From Caldilineaceae bacterium SB0664_bin_27 (GTDB taxonomy: Bacteria > Chloroflexota > Anaerolineae > Caldilineales > Caldilineaceae), in NCBI GenBank assembly GCA_009838625.1, contig VXRG01000137.1, forward strand, positions 1 through 64,000: a stretch of 64,000 nucleotides of DNA, given 5' to 3'. Numbering within the stretch: the first letter of the stretch is position 1; every line of letters starts with the position of its first letter. The notes under the pieces were generated by a model. It was given only the letters and a program-made list of their open reading frames with translations. It had not been told where the DNA came from and searched no databases. A program made the position numbers and the translations under genes. Shown one piece after another: positions 50,094 to 61,939 of the stretch.

Positions 50094-50123
50094 GGCGGAG
50101 ACAAAGGCGTCTCCGCCTTTTTT
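50094..50123 (+). terminator. intrinsic terminator ahead of acyl-CoA dehydrogenase
   Basis: GGCGGAGAC-aaaggc-GTCTCCGCC followed by TTTTTT. Confidence 0.85.
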
Positions 50124-50199
50124 CTTCGCTCGTCATCGTAGACTGTCACCGCGGCTTGTCGTATACACGCCTGCTGGCAGTCGGGAAAGGACCAATCCG

Positions 50200-51411
50200 A
50201 TGGCTACCTCAACCGAGTTGCTCTACTCGGAAGAGCACAATCTAGTACGCAAAATGGCATATGACTTTACCCGAAATGAGGTCATGCCAATCATTGCCGA
50301 ACACGACCGAAAACACACATTTCCTTTTGAGCTGCTGCCCAAAATGGCACAGCTTGGCTTTCTTGGCATCTGTCTGCCCGCCTGCTACGGCGGCGCCGGG
50401 ATGGACTTCCTGTCATTGGGCATCGTTTCCGAAGCGCTGGAATACGGAGATTCGTCCGTACGCGAGACGGTCGCGGTTCACCTCGCGCTGCACGCTCTAC
50501 CAATATTTCAATGGGGAACTGCGGAGCAGAAGGAGACGTTCTTGCCGGGCCTTGCCTCCGGAGACCATATCGCCTGCTTTGGCCTGACCGAGCCGGGCGC
50601 CGGGTCGGACGTTGCGGCTATTCAGACTCGCGCCGTAAGTGAGGGCGGGGACTACATCCTCACCGGCGAAAAAATGTGGATAACCCTGGCCGACGTGGCC
50701 GACCGGTTCCTCGTTTTCGCCAAGACGCAGCCGGATCAAGGTGGGCGCGGTATCTCCGCCTTCATCCTGGAACGCGGCTGGGAGGGCCTCACCACCGGCA
50801 CGCTTGAAGGCAAAATGGGCGTCCGAGCCAGCAATACCGGCTGGATCAACATGCAGGACGTGCGTGTGCCGGCCAGTCACCGCCTGGGGGAGGAAGGTGA
50901 GGGCTTCAAGATCGCAATGAGTTGCCTCGACAACGCCCGCTTCGGTGTCGCGGCTGGTTCGGTGGGCATCATTCGCGCCTGCATCGACGAGTCGGTCAAA
51001 TATGCCTTGCAACGCAGGACGTTCGGCAAATTGATCGCTGAACACCAGCTTGTCCAGCAGATGATCGCCCAGATGCAGCAGGACCTGGATATCGGCGAAC
51101 TGCTGGTGTGGAAGGCCGGGACCCTCAAGAATCAAGGTGTACGCAATACGCGAGAGACCAGCATGGCCAAGTGGTTCTGCACCGAAGCCGCACGCCGGGC
51201 CGCGGACAACGCCGTCCAGGTCCACGGAGCCTACGGATATTCAGATGAGTACAACGTGGAACGCCATCTCCGCAATACAAAGAGCGCGGTTATCTACGAA
51301 GGCACCAGCCAGATTCATACGCTGATGCAAGCCTCGTACACTCTGGGTATTCGCAAGGACCGCCCGTTGCGCTGTCCCATGCCGGCATACGATCCAGACA
51401 CCTGGCAATAG
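50200..51411 (+). CDS. acyl-CoA dehydrogenase
   Basis: [69 protein letters not shown]. Confidence 0.95.
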   Translation: MATSTELLYSEEHNLVRKMAYDFTRNEVMPIIAEHDRKHTFPFELLPKMAQLGFLGICLPACYGGAGMDFLSLGIVSEALEYGDSSVRETVAVHLALHALPIFQWGTAEQKETFLPGLASGDHIACFGLTEPGAGSDVAAIQTRAVSEGGDYILTGEKMWITLADVADRFLVFAKTQPDQGGRGISAFILERGWEGLTTGTLEGKMGVRASNTGWINMQDVRVPASHRLGEEGEGFKIAMSCLDNARFGVAAGSVGIIRACIDESVKYALQRRTFGKLIAEHQLVQQMIAQMQQDLDIGELLVWKAGTLKNQGVRNTRETSMAKWFCTEAARRAADNAVQVHGAYGYSDEYNVERHLRNTKSAVIYEGTSQIHTLMQASYTLGIRKDRPLRCPMPAYDPDTWQ

Positions 51412-51495
51412 AGGGCGAACTGCCGCCCACGACCGGAGGCTGCGTCTTCCGGAACTGGTCTGGTGGAGTACAGTCTCTCACGAAAGGAGCGCTTC

Positions 51496-52281
<786 letters not shown>

Positions 52282-52354
52282 AGCGATACGAGTGGCTGGC
52301 GAGGGATTACTGCCGCCTTGCCTATCGAAAGCTCTCTCGGAATGAGGGAAAACG

Positions 52355-53335
52355 ATGGCGATTCTCGTCTGGATTGAAATGAGTGACGGGCAGGCCGTGT
52401 CCAACTGTTGGGAACTCCTGGCAAGAGCGAAAGAACTGGGCGGAGAACTTGGCGCCGACGCGGCGGCCCTTCTGATCGGGAGCGGAACTGGTGAGGCGGC
52501 AAAGCAGGCTTTTGCCTACGGAGCCGACCGAGTCCTTGTCGCGGATGCCCCCACACTGGAACATTTCCGGTTGCAGCCCTTTGCAGCTGTCGCCGAACAG
52601 GCGGTGGAGCGCACCGCCGCAATCGCATTCCTTGCCAATGCCTCAATTCGCGGCGGAGTACTGGCCGCGACGGTCGCCTGCCGCCGGAGTGCGGGTATCG
52701 CCGCCAACGCTACGGACCTGAAGGTGGAAGAAGGCAGACTGGTCGCCTCCCGCACGATCTATTCGGGCAATATCCACGCCGAGATTCAGTTCGAAAGTCC
52801 ACTGGCCGTCGCCAGCGTGCGGCCGCGCTCCTTTCCCATGCCTGCGCCGGGAGACGCGACGGGTACGGTGGAAGACCTGAATGCAAATCCGAATGAAAAT
52901 GAAGTCCGCCAGAAGATCACCGAATTCCGGGCAGCCGATGCGGGCGAAGTCAGCCTGACCGACGCCCACATCATCGTTTCAGGCGGGCGCGGCGTGGCAG
53001 AGGACCCGCCGAAGGGCTTCGAGCTTGTCGGCGAACTGGCCAGTACCCTGGGCGCAGCCCTTGGCGCCAGCCGGGCCGCGGTCGACGCCGGTTACATCCC
53101 CTATAAGCATCAGGTGGGACAGACCGGCAAGACGGTCAGGCCGGATCTCTACATCGCCTGCGGCATTTCCGGCGCCATCCAGCACCTGGCCGGCATGGGG
53201 AACAGCAAAATCATCGTCGCCATCAACAGGGACCCGGATGCTCCCATCTTTCAGCGCGCCAAGTACGGCATCGTCGATGATCTGTTCAAGACAGTGCCCG
53301 CGCTGACGGCAGAGTTCAGCAAAAGGCTGAAGTGA
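52355..53335 (+). CDS. etfA: electron transfer flavoprotein subunit alpha
   Basis: [74 protein letters not shown]. Confidence 0.95.
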   Translation: MAILVWIEMSDGQAVSNCWELLARAKELGGELGADAAALLIGSGTGEAAKQAFAYGADRVLVADAPTLEHFRLQPFAAVAEQAVERTAAIAFLANASIRGGVLAATVACRRSAGIAANATDLKVEEGRLVASRTIYSGNIHAEIQFESPLAVASVRPRSFPMPAPGDATGTVEDLNANPNENEVRQKITEFRAADAGEVSLTDAHIIVSGGRGVAEDPPKGFELVGELASTLGAALGASRAAVDAGYIPYKHQVGQTGKTVRPDLYIACGISGAIQHLAGMGNSKIIVAINRDPDAPIFQRAKYGIVDDLFKTVPALTAEFSKRLK

Positions 53336-53341
53336 ATAGAA

Positions 53342-54685
53342 ATGACCGAGTACAATTCCCGTTTTCGCTGCTTTCGGGGCTGCGTCGGTACATACTCGAT
53401 ATATGAAGTGATCTATACCTGTCCGAAATGCGGTGGCCTGCTGGAGGTGGAGCACGACATCAGCGCCCTTCGAAAACGGTCCGCTGAAGAGTGGAAACGG
53501 CTCTTCGACAACCGCGTCGGCACCACCGAGTGGCCCTACGGCAGCGGCGTTTGGGGCAAAAAAGAGTGGATCATGCCGACCATCACTGATGACAACGTTG
53601 TCAGCATGTACGAAGGCAACTCCAATCTCTTTTGGGCCGAGCGGCTGGGCCGGCAGATTGGTCTCTCCGATCTCTGGGTGAAGCTGTGCGGGAACAGCCA
53701 CACCGGCAGCTTCAAAGACCTGGGTATGACGGTGCTGATCAGCGTGGTCAAGCAGATGCGGGATCAGGGCGTCCCGGTCCGGGCAGTTGCCTGTGCCAGC
53801 ACTGGTGATACCAGCGCCGCCTTGGCTGCATATGCCGCGGCGGCCGGCATCCCCGCCGTCATCTTCCTGCCTGAGGGTAAGGTCAGCCCCGCGCAGTTGA
53901 TTCAACCCATCGCCAACGGCGCCAATGTGCTGGCCCTCGACACCGATTTTGACGGCTGCATGCGCGTTATCCGTGAAATCACCCACGACGGCGACATGCC
54001 CGACTCTTCAATTTACCTGGCGAATTCGATGAATTCCCTGCGCATCGAGGGCCAGAAAACGGTCGGCATAGAAATCGTGCAGCAGTTCGACTGGGAAGTA
54101 CCGGACTGGATTATCATCCCCGTCGGCAATTTGGGCAATATCAGCGCCATCTACAAGGGACTGAAGCTGATGCTGGATCTGGGTGTAATTGACCAGCTGC
54201 CCCGTCTGGCTGCGGCCCAGGCCGCCAAGGCGAACCCTTTCTATCTCAGCTACCAGAACGGTTTCAGCCGGAAAGAAACCGTTGAGGCCCAATCGACCCT
54301 GGCGTCCGCCATTCAGATAGGGGATCCCGTCAGCTACGAAAAGGCCGTCCAGGCGATTCAGGAGACCGACGGCATCGTCGAGCACGTAGAAGAACATGAG
54401 ATGGCCGCGGCCGCTGCCATGGCGGACGCCACCGGCATGTATACCTGTCCACACACAGGTACCGCACTGGCTGCTCTGTTCAAGCTTCAGCAGCGGGAAG
54501 TTATACAGAGTCATCAGCGGGTTATCGTCGTCAGCACCGCCCACGGGTTGAAATTCACCCCCTTCAAAATCGGCTACCACGAGGGCACGCTGGCGGAGGT
54601 GGAGAGCGATCTGGCCAACCCGCCCGTCTACCTGCCTGCCGACGCCGACATCGTCCGGGAAACAATTCAGCGAAAGCTTGCATGA
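53342..54685 (+). CDS. thrC: threonine synthase
   Basis: N-term zinc ribbon [65 protein letters not shown]. Confidence 0.92.
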   Translation: MTEYNSRFRCFRGCVGTYSIYEVIYTCPKCGGLLEVEHDISALRKRSAEEWKRLFDNRVGTTEWPYGSGVWGKKEWIMPTITDDNVVSMYEGNSNLFWAERLGRQIGLSDLWVKLCGNSHTGSFKDLGMTVLISVVKQMRDQGVPVRAVACASTGDTSAALAAYAAAAGIPAVIFLPEGKVSPAQLIQPIANGANVLALDTDFDGCMRVIREITHDGDMPDSSIYLANSMNSLRIEGQKTVGIEIVQQFDWEVPDWIIIPVGNLGNISAIYKGLKLMLDLGVIDQLPRLAAAQAAKANPFYLSYQNGFSRKETVEAQSTLASAIQIGDPVSYEKAVQAIQETDGIVEHVEEHEMAAAAAMADATGMYTCPHTGTALAALFKLQQREVIQSHQRVIVVSTAHGLKFTPFKIGYHEGTLAEVESDLANPPVYLPADADIVRETIQRKLA

Positions 54686-54766
54686 CTCTCACGGACCGCA
54701 AAAGCCTCTGTCCCAGCACGCGACTCCAGGCGGACTAGACTGCCCGGAATTGCCCTTCCACATTTT

Positions 54767-55585
54767 TTGAACCAGGTGACCGAAGAAAATAGTACGCCCC
54801 TAGACTACAGTCCGACCTCCTTTTCGCAGGGACGGATGGACTTTGCCTGGGAGGAGCTGACGCCCGCGCAAAGGGCACGGCACTACGCGGACTGGCATGC
54901 CGGCAAAGGCCTTATCGGCGGCGACCCGCGTCAGCGTCCCAATTCCGACCTTCTTCCTTCCTGGGCAATGGGCCGGCCCTTTGTGCGCGCCCTGGCCCTC
55001 GACGACTGCCGCGCGGCCAACGGCAAGCGCTTTCGCGACCAAACTGCCGGCCCGTGTCCGCTTGAGATCGAAATCGGTTTCGGCCGCGGCGACTTTCTGC
55101 TGGACCGGGCTGCCCGTTGGCCCGAGCGCTGGTTTGTCGGCTTTGAAGTGAAAACTAGGGCCGTCCGCCTGGCGCTCCGCCGCCTGGAGAATCAGCAATT
55201 GGAGAACCTGTGGCTGAGCGACGACGATGCCAGGGTGGGTCTGCAGCAGGCGATCCCCGATCGACGCGTCGATGCAGTTCACGTTCTCTTCCCCGACCCC
55301 TGGTGGAAGGCGCAGCACAAAGTCAAGCGCCTCTTCTCTCCCCCATTCGTCGACCTGCTGGCGGCCAAAATTCGGCCGGGCGGCTATCTGCACCTGAAGA
55401 CTGACGTAGAACAGTACGGGGGCCTTGTGCGCCATCTGCTGTCCCATCACCCGGCATTTCGGGACCACAGATCGGAACTGGCTGACCGGGTCGGGCCCTA
55501 TCGCCCCACGCACCGAGAGAACTGGTGCCGGGAAAACGGCATGCCCGTGTGGACTTACCATTTTCTCAGGCGGCATGAGGCGTAG
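54767..55585 (+). CDS. trmB: tRNA (guanosine(46)-N7)-methyltransferase
   Basis: [59 protein letters not shown]; start uncertain (TTG 54767 or GTG 54776). Confidence 0.9.
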   Translation: MNQVTEENSTPLDYSPTSFSQGRMDFAWEELTPAQRARHYADWHAGKGLIGGDPRQRPNSDLLPSWAMGRPFVRALALDDCRAANGKRFRDQTAGPCPLEIEIGFGRGDFLLDRAARWPERWFVGFEVKTRAVRLALRRLENQQLENLWLSDDDARVGLQQAIPDRRVDAVHVLFPDPWWKAQHKVKRLFSPPFVDLLAAKIRPGGYLHLKTDVEQYGGLVRHLLSHHPAFRDHRSELADRVGPYRPTHRENWCRENGMPVWTYHFLRRHEA

Positions 55586-55788
55586 CGGCTTGGTAGACTG
55601 ACGATCTCTTCGGGTCGTGTCAGTTGCGCCCAGCAATAAAGTCTGTTCGGGGAATCCAGGCCGCTACTGTCAGGTCTCACCTGCGCAATCCAATTCTTGG
55701 GACAGGCAGTCACCTTAGTTTCGGATCGGAAGTGTGAGCAATTGCAGGTTGTATTGGCAGTGTACGTCAGTTGTAGGAAGGAGTAGTC

Positions 55789-56313
55789 TCAGCGGCGGTG
55801 GGCAAGGTGAATCTGCTGGCGCAGTTCACGACGGGCGGTGTTCAGGTTCTCCTTTATCTTGAAGAATACTGCCTCAGTGACCTCCATCTCCTGCGAGATC
55901 AACAGTTCCTCCAGCGCTTCCACGACGCGCAGCACCTTGGCCTCCAGCAGTTCTACCGTCGTTGCATAGAGGGATTCCGGCAAGAAGTAAAGAAGCACAA
56001 CCAGTCCCCAAATACCGAATGCCAGTATCCTGTTCCCGCCCATACTAAGCTGTTCGCGCAGCAGGAACATCGACACAAGCCACAGCACAACCGCCGCCGC
56101 CATCAGATCATAACGGGTAATTGGGCGAGCCGCGCTGATGTCCTGCACGCCCGCAGCCAACTGATCGTAGGTCTTCAGTCGTGCCAGCCACATGTTGAAC
56201 CGCCGGCATTGGTGGCGGTTGACCCTGTTCTGATCAAAGTGGGCCAACTCCAGCGCTCGCTCCCGGCACTGGTCGGCTAATTCATAGAACTCTTTGCGGG
56301 TTAGTTCTGCCAT
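55789..56313 (-). CDS. hypothetical membrane protein
   Basis: ATG 56313; soluble helical N-term, two predicted TM stretches, coiled C-term. Confidence 0.55.
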   Translation of the reverse strand: MAELTRKEFYELADQCRERALELAHFDQNRVNRHQCRRFNMWLARLKTYDQLAAGVQDISAARPITRYDLMAAAVVLWLVSMFLLREQLSMGGNRILAFGIWGLVVLLYFLPESLYATTVELLEAKVLRVVEALEELLISQEMEVTEAVFFKIKENLNTARRELRQQIHLAHRR

Positions 56314-56518
56314 GGGTCGAGTCCGAAAGATACTCGGACGGGGTCTGTTGTGCTGCCTGAAGGGGCGCAACAACACCTCTGTTTTCCGACACGCGCTCCT
56401 CGCAGCCGATTGCCCGTCGGACGGCTTCGGCACTGGCGCCGCGCGGTTTGCCTCCCCCTTTCGTCCAGTTCTGCGCTGGCAGGATCACGGACTTCCGCCT
56501 GGCTTAGCCGAACGACAA

Positions 56519-57550
56519 TCAGATTAGCCACATAGGCACAAGCCACAACAACCCAGCCAGTATCACCGCGTTGATTGCGTTTTCGACGGTCCCAATGCCG
56601 GCCTGCCGGGAGAAGGGCCATACGCGTGCCCTGGCAAGTGCTCTTAAGAACAGAGGGAATGCTCCAAGTACGAGAATTGTCCACACCGGGACCGCGCCCG
56701 TTGCCATCAACAGAATCAGGGCGATAAACCCGGCAATGGCGATGATCGCGGCAACGTCCAGGCCTCGTTCGGGCCCGAACACCACCGCCAGAGTGCGTCT
56801 GCGAAGACGCCAGTCTCGGTGCCAGCTATAGAAACTGTAAGACTGATACGCCAGCCAGGCGAATGTCGCAGGAGCGAAGGCGATCAACAGGACGACGCGC
56901 GTGATCGTACCGGTCAGAACAAAGTAGGTTCCCAGCAAAGGGATAACGCCTAAACCCAACCAGTAGGCAAGGTCGCCGAGCCACCAGAATCTACGGGCGA
57001 AGCGGACGACCGGCCACAGTGGAATACTGCACATCAGCCCGCTGATCAGCGCGAAAAACCAGACCGGCCACCCAACGAAGATTCCGAGCCACAACGCCGC
57101 CAGTACGTAGATCGTCACCGAAATCAGCCCAAGACTGAGGAATGTCTCGGGACGCAGTAGGCCCTGTTGCATCCAGTCAAAGCCGTCGAAGGCCCCAAGC
57201 GGCGACGGTCGCCGAACACTCCGCGTGTTAGTCGCCGTCGGGTACTGACCTTCGGCGCGAATATGGCGCAAGTAGTCCACATAGGCGCCGAAATAGTTGA
57301 AGCCCAACGCCAGTGCGCCATAGATCAACACCAACACGGCTGCCCACCAGATGCTCACTGTTTCAGATTGCCAGCGAGCCGTGGACGCTCCCCATAGGAC
57401 CGGCGTAAGCAGTGCAGGAATCGCCCGCAACCGTCCCATCTGGGCGATCACGCGTAAATATCCGACACTTTTCGGTCGGATTCGGGCCTGTTGAGTCGGG
57501 GCGGTGTCGGCGTTACTCTGACTTACTTCGGTCGGAACTCGGCTGTACAT
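56519..57550 (-). CDS. UbiA-like prenyltransferase-family membrane protein with degenerate Asp motifs
   Basis: Multi-TM; ALGFNYFGAYVDYLRHIRAEG and SWHRDWRLRRRTLAVVFGPERG align by position with UbiA/MenA motifs. Confidence 0.65.
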   Translation of the reverse strand: MYSRVPTEVSQSNADTAPTQQARIRPKSVGYLRVIAQMGRLRAIPALLTPVLWGASTARWQSETVSIWWAAVLVLIYGALALGFNYFGAYVDYLRHIRAEGQYPTATNTRSVRRPSPLGAFDGFDWMQQGLLRPETFLSLGLISVTIYVLAALWLGIFVGWPVWFFALISGLMCSIPLWPVVRFARRFWWLGDLAYWLGLGVIPLLGTYFVLTGTITRVVLLIAFAPATFAWLAYQSYSFYSWHRDWRLRRRTLAVVFGPERGLDVAAIIAIAGFIALILLMATGAVPVWTILVLGAFPLFLRALARARVWPFSRQAGIGTVENAINAVILAGLLWLVPMWLI

Positions 57551-57587
57551 TTTTCGTCTTTGAACGACTACTCCTTGACGTGCCCAC

Positions 57588-57616
57588 ATTCTATCAGCTA
57601 TATCCGATATGCTCAA
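57588..57616 (-). promoter_or_regulatory. sigma70-type promoter (minus) TTGAGC-17-TAGAAT
   Basis: Reverse complement ttgagc atatcggatatagctga tagaat; overlaps the ORF-track start, supporting ATG at 57550. Confidence 0.5.
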
Positions 57617-57737
57617 CCGAGCCGGTGGAGCCTAGCGATTCGTCCAAAGTGACTGTCTACTACCGCCTATCTGGTGACAACGGAAGGAGAAACATCTCAG
57701 CAGGTTCGCAAGTGAAGTTGAATCGCACCGACAGGCG

Positions 57738-59588
57738 TCAGTATCTGACTCGCCAGAGCTCGTATAAGGGTGTACCGTCCTGTTGGGTATAGACCTGTGC
57801 ACGCTCCAGCTGGCCGTCCCTCTCATTGACCAAGCGCTCGAAGACTTCACGCCTCCCTTGGAAGAGTTCGTTTCCCGGTGCCCGCAAGAGGTAGACGTTA
57901 TCGACATTCCCCAGAAACAGCTCGATTCGCTGGACGAAGGCATCGTCCGGTTCCGACAGCGAACTGTAGCCAAATACCTCAATCGGCCTGACGCTACCCT
58001 CGCTCAGAAAACGCACTGGCGCTTCCATTCCCCAGTCCAGAACAACCGGGGCGCCCATGCCTCCGTAGCGCAGGTCATAGGCCAGATGGTAGGACGCGTC
58101 TGAGTGGTCCACCAACCCCCCGCTGCGCGTCAGCGCCCTATGGTAAGCGGCCGTGGCCCACAAGTCGAGCAGCACACTGGCGCACACGAGAATCACAAGA
58201 ATGACCTGGAGTACAGACGCTCGTCCGAAAGGCAAATCCAGAAAGTGGCGTGAAGTCAGGCCCTGTAACCGTTCCCACGCCCTAATGCCGGGTTCGCGGA
58301 ACGGCATGCGGCTCTCGGCGCCAGTATGTAGTGTCTTCTTCCTGGTTACCGGGCCGTCTCTCGCCCCACGCGATCGCCAAAGTACGTGCAGACCTGCGCC
58401 CGTTACAGCAACTGCCAGGGGATGAAGCAGCGCATAATGTGTGATGAACAGATCGCTGACCGTGTACAGACTGGCCGCGACTGCGGCCGCCAACAACAGA
58501 ATCGGCGGCCCTACAACACGGCGGCCATCTGGTCGGGACAAAGCTGCCGCGGGCAGCGCCAGCGCCAGCCACGGCGCAAGCGCGTTCTGCTCGACCGCGC
58601 CCAGGTACCAGAGATGGTCGCCGCGCAAAGTCTGCAGCAACTGCTGCCAGCGTACCGTCGCATTCGACCAGATGGCGGCATTGTCCACGCCGTAGTAGCT
58701 GCTGACGAGATTCTCAGTTACTGTCGTCAACGTTCCACCTGTTTTGAAGTTGAACAGAAGGAGGGGGATCATGGGTAACGCGAAAGCGAGTGCGGCTGCA
58801 AGGGGCAAGGCAAGAGGACGAACGTGACGCAGTATCTTATGGCTGTTTGGCGGCGACATCTCCAGCGAAGTCCGTCCGCTTCCCTCTTCACTTGCGCGAA
58901 GGGCAGACCTTCTCCACTGCCAGAGCCGCCAGCCCGCACAAATCAGGCCGAAAGGCAGGATTATCCACGCCGCCAGCAGCTTTGCATAGACGGCCAGACC
59001 CCCGCACAGTGCCGAAAGGATCAGAGCGCGGCCCTGCCCGAGACGCAACCAGCGGAGCGCTTGCCAGATGCAGGCGAAAGTGAAGGGAATCGTGGCATTC
59101 GTTACGAAGATTCCCTGCCGTTGCCAGAATACAAAACTGGGTGCGGCGGCCAGCAGGGTCAGGCACGCGAGAGCGGCGGGGGCAATGGGCGCAGCGGGAA
59201 CGGCGCTGCGGCTGCTGAGGGCCAGCCATTCCGATACGGATCGTTCCAGCGCAAGCAGCCCGAGAACTGCCAGAGTCAGCGGCAGGAGTCGCAGATTGGG
59301 CACGCCGATGCCGGTTACCGCCAGAAACGGCACGGCCAAATAGACGTTCAACGCGCCAATGTAGTCCTGCACCATCAAAGGAAGATTCAGACCAAATAGA
59401 GTTACAGTCGCACCGCGGAACGCGGTTACCGGCGCTTGCTGCAGCAACTCGATCGCGTTGACGCCAGCTTCCTTGGCTTCGTCGTAGTGGAGACCGGGCA
59501 AACCCAACTGATATGCGGCCAGAAAAAGAAAAAGGCTGACTGAAGCTACCAGCCAGCCAAGCCGTACCTTGCTCTGCCGGCGGGTCAT
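57738..59588 (-). CDS. ArnT/PMT-like (GT39/GT83) membrane glycosyltransferase
   Basis: GLPGLHYDEAKEAGVNAIELL (luminal acidic motif), many TM helices. Confidence 0.75.
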   Translation of the reverse strand: MTRRQSKVRLGWLVASVSLFLFLAAYQLGLPGLHYDEAKEAGVNAIELLQQAPVTAFRGATVTLFGLNLPLMVQDYIGALNVYLAVPFLAVTGIGVPNLRLLPLTLAVLGLLALERSVSEWLALSSRSAVPAAPIAPAALACLTLLAAAPSFVFWQRQGIFVTNATIPFTFACIWQALRWLRLGQGRALILSALCGGLAVYAKLLAAWIILPFGLICAGWRLWQWRRSALRASEEGSGRTSLEMSPPNSHKILRHVRPLALPLAAALAFALPMIPLLLFNFKTGGTLTTVTENLVSSYYGVDNAAIWSNATVRWQQLLQTLRGDHLWYLGAVEQNALAPWLALALPAAALSRPDGRRVVGPPILLLAAAVAASLYTVSDLFITHYALLHPLAVAVTGAGLHVLWRSRGARDGPVTRKKTLHTGAESRMPFREPGIRAWERLQGLTSRHFLDLPFGRASVLQVILVILVCASVLLDLWATAAYHRALTRSGGLVDHSDASYHLAYDLRYGGMGAPVVLDWGMEAPVRFLSEGSVRPIEVFGYSSLSEPDDAFVQRIELFLGNVDNVYLLRAPGNELFQGRREVFERLVNERDGQLERAQVYTQQDGTPLYELWRVRY

Positions 59589-60874
59589 TCGACGATCAGT
59601 TCCAGGTCGCTGACGAACGACAAATAGTTCCAGCCGCTGGCATAGAGCCTGATACTCTCGATACGGGCCGGCGGCGTCGCGTCCAGCAGTTCCATCAGGT
59701 TTTCCGACTCAAAGCTATGCCAGATGAATTGGTCGACCTGTTCGCCGCCAATTAAAGGATATTCCGGTCTCGGGTCCATGTTATAGAAGCCATGGCCCCA
59801 CTTTCTTTCCTCGCCAAAATCGTCCGTATAGGTGATTTCGACGCGTATTGGGAATTCAGAACTCTGTTCGCCCGCGCCTGCCAGTGTCTGCCAGTCCAGA
59901 TTGACGTCCAGCTTGACGACCATGGAGTCGTAGTTATGCACGTCCTGTTTTACAACCTGGCGAATCCCAATCTCGGTATGGACCTGGTTAGGGCCCTTGT
60001 AGTAAAAGCGGGCCGCTTTGCGACCGTCCTTCTCGATGAATTCAACCGTGCCCGCGGTTACGTAAGGAGGCGTGTAGCTTTCCCACACCTCGCCCAAAGG
60101 TCTGGCAAAAGCGCTGTCCTGAAGCAGGTTATGCAAGGCCGCTTCAGCTGGCTCTATTGTCCCGTCAGCCCGAATCCATGAGCGCAGACCGGGTTCAATC
60201 TCGACCGGCTCTTGTCCGGGCTGAATGATCCTGGCAACACCCTGCTTCACCACGATCTCGCTGCTCTCGGCGTTCACAAAGAATGCGTAGTTGCCTTCCT
60301 CCAGCTGGGCCTCGCCCTGAGGGGTCTCGATCTGGACTTCGACCGGCCTGTCAAATCCGCTCTTCGTAAACAGCCGTACCTGCCCCTCATGTACTCGAAT
60401 GCGCAGCCGGTAGGGTTCACTGCTGCCGGCAAAGTAGGGGCGCCGGCTTCTCACGATTTCAAGAGCTGTTTTTGGGAAGAGGAAGATTGTTCCCATCAGT
60501 TCATCGCTCTGTCCACCTGCGGGAAGGCCCAACACGCCTTGTGTTGCTGCGTCCGTCTCCAACCGGCTGCCTTCGCTAATGCCTTCGCGTCTGTCCGTGA
60601 GGGCAATCGGTTGATCGGAATTTGGCGGGTAGAGAAGTACTGTTCCTATCGTGGTCTCGAATTGGAGAGATTGTCTCGCGGCGGCCGAATGGTAAAGCCC
60701 GCGTATTGCTATGGGGATGCCCGCCACCAGGACTAGAAAAAGGGAGAATGAGAGCAGAATGACGATCCAGGCTGCGCGTTCCGGGCGTTCACGCCAGCGG
60801 GGCATCGGCTGTGAATGAACGGTCGTGGTCTCGTCAATAGTGGCGCATGGCGATACCGATGGTTCCGCCGTCAT
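59585..60874 (-). CDS. membrane-anchored FecR-like domain protein
   Basis: Single N-terminal TM; GISEGSRLETDAATQGVLGL and VHEGQVRLFTKSG..VEVQIETPQGEAQLEEGNYAFFV FecR-like pattern; ATGA overlap with downstream gene. Confidence 0.6.
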   Translation of the reverse strand: MTAEPSVSPCATIDETTTVHSQPMPRWRERPERAAWIVILLSFSLFLVLVAGIPIAIRGLYHSAAARQSLQFETTIGTVLLYPPNSDQPIALTDRREGISEGSRLETDAATQGVLGLPAGGQSDELMGTIFLFPKTALEIVRSRRPYFAGSSEPYRLRIRVHEGQVRLFTKSGFDRPVEVQIETPQGEAQLEEGNYAFFVNAESSEIVVKQGVARIIQPGQEPVEIEPGLRSWIRADGTIEPAEAALHNLLQDSAFARPLGEVWESYTPPYVTAGTVEFIEKDGRKAARFYYKGPNQVHTEIGIRQVVKQDVHNYDSMVVKLDVNLDWQTLAGAGEQSSEFPIRVEITYTDDFGEERKWGHGFYNMDPRPEYPLIGGEQVDQFIWHSFESENLMELLDATPPARIESIRLYASGWNYLSFVSDLELIVE

Positions 60875-60876
60875 GG

Positions 60877-61509
60877 TCAGGATTCCTCTCCACCCCTGTC
60901 AGGCGGGCGCCCATTTTCGCCGCGTCTTCCGTTCCCGCGCCCGTGCCGCGTGCGACTTTGCTTCTTCTCGCGCTCTATTTCCACCATCTGGTCACTTAGT
61001 TTTTCCATCCAGTAGCGGGCGTCACGGTCATTGGGATTGATTTCAAGGGCCCGCTGGAACATTGCGGAGGAACGGCTCAGGTTCCCCTGCTGTTTGTAAA
61101 TGAGCCCCAAGTGATAGTGGACGTTCGGTGTGGAGGGATCGATCCAGAGCGCCTTTTCATACGCAGCGATGGCCCTCGCCTGGTGCTTCGGACCGGAGGT
61201 TTCGAGCCGGCCCAGATAAGCGGCAGCCAGGTTTGTCCACAGAAGGACATTTTCAGGGGAAGCATCGACGGCCTTTTTCAGTATCTCGACTGCCTTCCCC
61301 CACTTACGCTGCAGGATCAATGCGCCGCCCATATTGATTGCGATATCGGGATCGTCAGGCATGTCTGCCTGCAGCGGCGCAAGCACGGCAATTGCCTCGC
61401 CGGGCCGGTTCGCGCGCAACAGGCGGGCGCTCTCATTAAGTATCCGGCGGTAGTCGGAGGAGGTGCCCCCATTATCAGAAGTGGAACTATTCCAATCAGT
61501 TTCAGTCAT
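60877..61509 (-). CDS. tetratricopeptide repeat protein
   Basis: TPR-like AIAAYEKALWIDPSTPNVHYHLGLIYKQQGNLSRSSAMFQRALEINPND; ATG 61509. Confidence 0.82.
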   Translation of the reverse strand: MTETDWNSSTSDNGGTSSDYRRILNESARLLRANRPGEAIAVLAPLQADMPDDPDIAINMGGALILQRKWGKAVEILKKAVDASPENVLLWTNLAAAYLGRLETSGPKHQARAIAAYEKALWIDPSTPNVHYHLGLIYKQQGNLSRSSAMFQRALEINPNDRDARYWMEKLSDQMVEIEREKKQSRTRHGRGNGRRGENGRPPDRGGEES

Positions 61510-61579
61510 CGCTGTTTGCGTACTTTCGCTCGGAAGGGTAGGCCAGGCACAGCGTTGTGCAATCACAGTTCAATCGAAA

Positions 61580-61939
61580 TCAGTCTGCCCGCTCTAACGC
61601 TTCGGCAGAGTTATCCGTTCCCTCGTCTAAGTTGTGGAACACTTCATATTCGTCCAAAGTGGGTGCGAAGAATTCGACGACGAATTCGTTGGGAAGGCCC
61701 ATTGGCAGCACCAGCTCACTGAGCAGGGCCTGCACGAACATGCGTCTGCGTTCAACCTCTATCTGCTGTGATTCCATTTCCCACAACAGAAGCGTGCCAT
61801 AGGTACCCTCACCCGTGTAATGAAGATCGAGTTTGCCGATCGTCAGGGGTTGATTCTGTTCATCGGTCTGGGCCAGGTCGAAGAGCGCGTACTGTTCGGA
61901 ACTGTGCGTGCGCACCAGACGCTTGAGCTTCAGATTCAC
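61580..61939 (-). CDS. hypothetical protein
   Basis: Conserved-looking ORF; GTG start overlaps the upstream stop (GTGA), embedded in operon. Confidence 0.55.
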   Translation of the reverse strand: MNLKLKRLVRTHSSEQYALFDLAQTDEQNQPLTIGKLDLHYTGEGTYGTLLLWEMESQQIEVERRRMFVQALLSELVLPMGLPNEFVVEFFAPTLDEYEVFHNLDEGTDNSAEALERAD

